From Labia minor (lineage: Eukaryota; Arthropoda; Insecta; Dermaptera; Spongiphoridae), in assembly GCA_963082975.1 (NCBI GenBank), contig OY720349.1, forward strand, positions 64,540,501 to 64,604,500: 64,000 nt of DNA, written 5' to 3'. Shown piece after piece: positions 59,797-64,000 of this stretch (position 1 is the stretch's first letter; each line of letters starts with the position of its first letter). The notes under the pieces are model-generated. The model was not told the DNA's origin and did no database searches. It saw only the letters and a program-made list of their open reading frames with translations. The position numbers and the translations under genes were made by a program.

Positions 59797-60030
59797 TAAT
59801 ATTTGGATAAATCAGAACTTCCAATGTTTAGGATTTATAATGATGAAGACTCTCAAAGGAATAAATCAAAATTGTTTTGATGAAAGTGCCTTAAGTGATG
59901 AACAAATGGAATGAAATGGAAAACTTTCCCGATATTCATTATTCCTCAAATTTTATTTTAATTTATTTTAACTTTTATTTAAATGAATGAAATTTAGATA
60001 ATTTGTTAATTATATAAAAAAACATAGATT
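59797..60030. other. AT-rich stretch, nothing recognised
   Basis: Short interval of mixed AT-rich sequence, no ORF. Confidence 0.4.
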
Positions 60031-60033
60031 TTT

Positions 60034-60515
60034 ACCGACCGACGATAGTAAGGGAGGTATTGTTTTTACACCAAATTTCACATGTGGAGATTTTTACATA
60101 TCTCCACGAATCATGCATTTTCTTAACAGAAAAAAGTATTTTTAGCATGATGTCTGTCCGTCCGTCTGTCCGTCCGTATAGATGTGTACAGCCTGAACGG
60201 CTTAACGGATTTTGATGAAATTTGGTATATTTACTTAATGCATCAGTGGGATGAATTGATCAACTTTTGGTGCAAATCCGGAAACCGGAAGTGGTAGTAT
60301 TAGCGATCGACGATAAGAAGGGAAGGGTTATTTTCGCACCAAATTTCACATAAGGAGATTTTTTTACATATCACCACGAATGTATTGGTTTTATCCTCGG
60401 GTATAATCATCTTCATTATGTTTTTCTTAATTTAAAATTATATGACGTCACCCAGCCTTTCATGACGTCACAGCATCGGGTAACGCCGGCAACGCCGGCT
60501 ACTTCAGCTATATAT
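60034..60515 (-). mobile_element. Dispersed non-autonomous transposon with internal duplication
   Basis: Two copies of an approximately 79-bp block (60034-60111 and 60302-60381, sharing CGACGATA, CACCAAATTTCACAT, GGAGATTT, ACATATC and CCACGAAT) flank a core. The core holds a TCTGTCCGTCCG simple repeat (60151-60178), then GAACGGCTTAACGGATTTTG and ATGAAATTTGG. Further right are two TGACGTCA sites (60444 and 60463 regions) and ACGCCGGC twice, ending CTACTTCAGCTATATATT. The TCTGTCCG-plus-AACGG-plus-GAAATTTGG plan is widespread in invertebrate repeats. A helentron-like origin is a guess. Confidence 0.6.
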
Positions 60516-60799
60516 TATAAACAAAATAAAATTAAAAATATTTATGTTATATGCCTATCTGTTTTTTATTACATTAATAGATATATTAAAATTATTTGAA
60601 ATTGTTTCTGTAGCTGGAAATTAATTTATTTCAAACCGTCGGTCGGTTCGGACCTGGCCACAGGTCAACTTATTATATATTCTATGAAAGGATAGTTACT
60701 CTTAAGAAGGGTAAATGTGTTGTTTGATCAGTAACACAGATCCTTTCAACCTTTATCTTAATTTTCTTGATCGTTCACAGCTACTTTTTATTTCAAGTG
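60516..60799. other. Mixed stretch, unassigned
   Basis: CAAACCGTCGGTCGGTTCGG and CTGGCCACAGGTCAAC near 60630 may be a continuation of the repeat to the left. No gene seen. Confidence 0.3.
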
Positions 60800-61260
60800 C
60801 CCCCCCCCCCCTATTTTAATCCTAAGTTCCTACGTTCACCGTGGACTTCGTTCCCTTAGACACCAGAAAGAGAGAAATTATGTGGGTCTTGAACCCGGGA
60901 CAACAGACTCTTCTCCTATTCCCTGCACATTTTATCCACAACCTGTCACTCACCTAGCTATTCTCTTTCGTTCTTTATTTATTTATTTATTTTTTTTGTA
61001 TATTTTGCTTTTTCTATAATAATAAATGATCTAGTTGGGCATGAAAAGTGGCAGCCTATCCTAACACACGCACTCAGCTCTTGTCTTTCTTGCTTTAAGT
61101 GAACTGATTTATGATCATCTCCCAAAGGAATATGTCATTAAGGGTTGGTTGCTTTATTCCACCATTCCAACTACCCCATCTACTTTTCTGACTACTTGTC
61201 TCTTCGCTTGACTTCTAACTTTTAAGGCCGACACAGCAACAAACTCTTTGTAAAATCCGA
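60800..61260. promoter_or_regulatory. Poly-C run and GC-elevated island
   Basis: A run of 12 C at 60800-60811, then about 400 bp of higher complexity (CGTTCACCGTGGACTTCG, GGTCTTGAACCCGGGACAAC, CAACCTGTCACTCACC, CATTAAGGGTTGGTTGC) without an ORF. It may be conserved non-coding DNA. CTTGAACCCGGGAC resembles part of a tRNA T-arm, but no cloverleaf forms around it. Confidence 0.25.
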
Positions 61261-61425
61261 GTAAACTGGTGTTAATAATTATAAAAAATATATTAACACA
61301 TCAAGAGGAAAATTAAAAAAAAACTACTACTTTTGAAATGTGAATTTTTTTTCCTCAGTATTAATTTTTTAAATCATATTTGGAGGAAATCATTACATTA
61401 AAATTATATCTATTTTAATATATAT

Positions 61426-61560
61426 ACCCTTGGTGCTATTAAACTCGAAAGTTACTGGTTGCAGAAACCACATTCCTCGAAACATCCTTCTTTTGAGCCA
61501 TGACTACACAATTTCAATTCTCTCTTAAGCCACTCAGGTCCATTTTATATTCTTCTGAAA
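61426..61560 (-). pseudogene. RTE-like retrotransposon scrap (copy 3)
   Basis: CTCGAAAGTTACTGGTTGC on the plus strand aligns with CTCGAAAGTTCTTGGCCGC at about 46027. In the minus strand VMAQKKDVSRNVVSATSNFR followed by V and a stop corresponds to LVVQNRNTWRSVVAAAKNFR in copy 2. Only the last few dozen codons remain. Confidence 0.65.
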
Positions 61561-63400
61561 AAATAAGTTTACTATTTACATTTTTATTTTTATTTATTTA
61601 TTTGAATAATTTATATGAATTACTCTCCTGAATATTTTCCATTTATCAACATTTTCTTTTTTAATAACTATATTTCTCAATTCATTAATCACTGTATCAT
61701 GAAATTATTTTTAAAAAAAATATTTAATTTATAGAGTATATAATAACATATAATTAATCTTTTTACCAAATTAGAATTTTAAAAATATTCTCCATTCCAT
61801 ATACCCCATCATATTTTTTGTCAATATTACCCTCTATTTCCAACCAAACTAAATAAATTCTCTATAAATGTAAATCTTATCTAACGCCTGATTAGGTTTA
61901 AATCATTCGTATTAATAATAAATTTATTTTGATTTACAATTACATCACTGCACATTAATTTTAATTCGCTATATTTTCTACATACACATATAATATATTG
62001 TTATGTTATATATTGTATATATATTGATAGATAAATTGAATGAATTAATATCGTTCGAGTCTAGATTTATTTTAATCCGAAATGTCATTTTAATTTTTCC
62101 AATTAGTGAAAAATAGAATGCAAGTAAATGAGGAAGTTAAAAAAACAAAAACAGGAATGAGGATGGAGGGATGAAAGGGACACATTACAATATAAAAACA
62201 ACATTCCAATAAAATTATTGTCTTGTTCTTTAATTGGTATTATTTTAAATTATACTTGCAAATGATGCACAACATAATTTATATATTTTCCAAAAATTTA
62301 GCTCATATTTCCTAACGCTATCTCTCCCCTCCAGTTTTAAATAAATAAAATACGAACGTTCATTTAATATATATCTATGTGGGTTAATGTATCAATTATT
62401 TTACACTTGATTTATTTAAATTTATTGTTTGTGAAAAATATTAATACTCTAAATATTCATATTTAAATAAATAAAATAAATATTACCTTTTCTTAATGGT
62501 TACTAGAATCGAATTTTATGTCACCCTTGTTAACCATTTTTATTTTATTATTAATATTTTTAATTTATTATTTCAATGGTATGTTAATTTTAAATTTCAA
62601 GAGGAAAATTTTTAAGTGTTACTATATGTGAACATCACTGTTTAATGTGTCCCAATAATTAAAATAGACATTTTTCATTTATATTTTGAATTACTTTCTA
62701 ATTAAGTAGATAGTATGTAGTTTAGTTAATTCTTTGTAATAATAATAACTTCATATACAAATAATTAGCTTTTTGTTAATTTTATTATTAAAAATTAATA
62801 AGGATATTAAATTGATCATACTTATTAATAATTTCATTTTAAAATGTTATACAGCTACATATATATATTATCTGAAGCAATTATTTATTTGTTGTGCACA
62901 TTGTGCTTTAAATACTAATTCTTTTAATAATTTATTAACTTTATTCGTTTTCTTATAGTTTTTTTTATTTTTAAAAATGTTATTAAAAATCTTATCAAAA
63001 CGAATTCATCCTTTGCATTATATCTAGGTGTATAGACTTTTTGAACTTCATTAACTCATAAATTTAACTTTTAGGGAAAATTATAATAGAAAAATCAAAA
63101 CTAGCTCATGTTCGAGGCAAAATAATTATTAGCACAGTGACGTATATTGTCAGATTAAATATTCAATATAGATATGAATGGCGCATCTGCTTTCAGCTTT
63201 GTTTTAGTTTATTAGTCAACAAACACATTGATTCAATTTTTTTTATAAATGTATATAAGATATTATACTTACTTAAAATTCATAAAGAAGTTAGCAAACA
63301 GATGAATATAACTCGGAAAATGTGCTTGCTGAGACCAAGTTCAATAGTATCTTTAAGAAGTAAATAGAAATGTTAAAAGATAAAGTATAAATTAGTTGAT
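61561..63400. other. AT-rich stretch, nothing recognised
   Basis: Low-complexity AT sequence. Frames at 62773-62958 and 63137-63367 consist of AT-biased codons and match nothing I know. Confidence 0.5.
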
Positions 63401-63402
63401 TA

Positions 63403-63440
63403 AATTGGCGCCCCTATATATTGGCGCCCCATTATATTAG
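63403..63440. repeat. GGCGCC-bearing repeat fragment
   Basis: ATTGGCGCCCCTATATATTG is followed at once by a second TTGGCGCCCCAT. The reverse complement (ATAGGGGCGCCAAT) occurs within the TIR element at 34099-34240, so this is probably a scrap of the same transposon type. Confidence 0.45.
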
Positions 63441-63659
63441 CTTAAACTTAACTCCATAATATTAATTTATAATAAACTTTTAAAAAAAATATACATATAC
63501 CTTGCATCATGGAATATATTTATTAAAAATTTAATTAAAAAGAAAATTTTAATTCATAATTAAAAATATTTTTTATTTTATTAAGTTATTTTGATTTTTA
63601 ATCGACATTCTTTTCATTTTTCGTACAATTGTTATTTATTGCATCTCGATTCAGATACC
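63441..63659. other. AT-rich stretch, nothing recognised
   Basis: No feature seen. Confidence 0.4.
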
Positions 63660-63960
63660 TTCTCTTGTTAATTCTAATTAATTCAAAATCCCTTCTTCTC
63701 ATCCGGATTCGGGTGAATGGCGGTTGAGCGAGAAGGAGCAAAGAGGGTTATTTATGTTGGTGTCACCCTTTCCCACTCGTTTCCTTCGCTTCTGTATCCA
63801 TCCCCAGTCTCCCTCTCTCTCTCTCCCTCTTTACTCTGGAGGAAATTAACTGCGAATCATTTCAGTAATTGCCTGGTTTCATCCCTCTCCATGCATCTCG
63901 TTGGTTCATCTTCTATCCACAATCGTACCACCCAATCTAAAAGTAAATTTATTTCTTTAT
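63660..63960. promoter_or_regulatory. GC-elevated island at the window end
   Basis: About 300 bp of balanced composition with CATCCGGATTCGGGTGAATG, GCGGTTGAGCGAGAAGGAGC and a CT-rich run at 63800-63830. An 84-codon plus-strand frame (63717-63971) starts MAVEREGAKRVIYVGVTLSH but passes through the CT run and is not recognised. It may be 5' UTR, promoter or an exon; the window ends too soon to tell. Confidence 0.25.
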
Positions 63961-64000
63961 TCCTAACTTGAAAATTTCCATTTTAATTTTCTATGAAGAC

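Noticed and set aside
60880-60910. tRNA gene suggested by CTTGAACCCGGGAC
   Set aside because: No acceptor, D or anticodon arm pairs around it.

Overview
The window reads as a gene-poor, very AT-rich piece of an animal genome, most likely an arthropod. The pointers are one spliced immunoglobulin exon that resembles the arthropod Sidestep cell-adhesion family, a Jockey-type LINE with both ORFs open, RTE-like, mariner, hAT, Penelope-like and Ty3/gypsy-like remnants, and abundant (TA)n and (AG)n microsatellites. I cannot name the species. Nothing looks bacterial: no operons, no ribosome-binding sites, no tRNA or rRNA gene.

Layout. Positions 1-20274 are one uninterrupted satellite array of about 127 head-to-tail 160-bp monomers that runs off the left edge. 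Sequence variants within it form higher-order blocks, the clearest being a 15-monomer, 2402-bp unit. The array has one out-of-register junction near 12146; to its right, 50 monomers keep exactly 160 bp. About 160 bp after the array ends there is a 580-bp foldback element with 270-bp inverted arms (20430-21011). From 21 to 41 kb the sequence is AT-rich intergenic or intronic DNA carrying short transposon relics: an RTE-like fragment, SINE-like pieces, a gag-protease-integrase fragment flanked by a 35-bp direct repeat, a hammerhead-like/Penelope-like motif, a small TIR element and the tail of a mariner transposase.

The only host coding exon I can support well is at 41658-41866 (+), the second half of a V-type Ig domain with good splice sites. 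Its partner exons are not convincingly present, so much of the window may be intron of one very large gene. At 46793-51497 lies an apparently full-length Jockey-clade LINE: ORF1 with zinc knuckles, ORF2 with endonuclease and reverse transcriptase, joined by a TAATG stop-start overlap, ended by a 29-A tail and flanked by a likely 13-bp target duplication. It looks young and possibly active. From 51.5 to 64 kb there is more AT-rich DNA with a hAT-type MITE, a cluster of long (TA)n tracts, a dispersed repeat with an internal duplication, another RTE-like scrap, and a few islands of higher GC that may be regulatory DNA or unrecognised exons.

The genes do not form a pathway. ORF1 and ORF2 of the LINE work together in target-primed retrotransposition; the shorter remnants are mostly non-autonomous or dead. 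The most unusual structures are the higher-order satellite organisation, the foldback element next to it, and the LTR-less gag-integrase fragment with a long flanking duplication.
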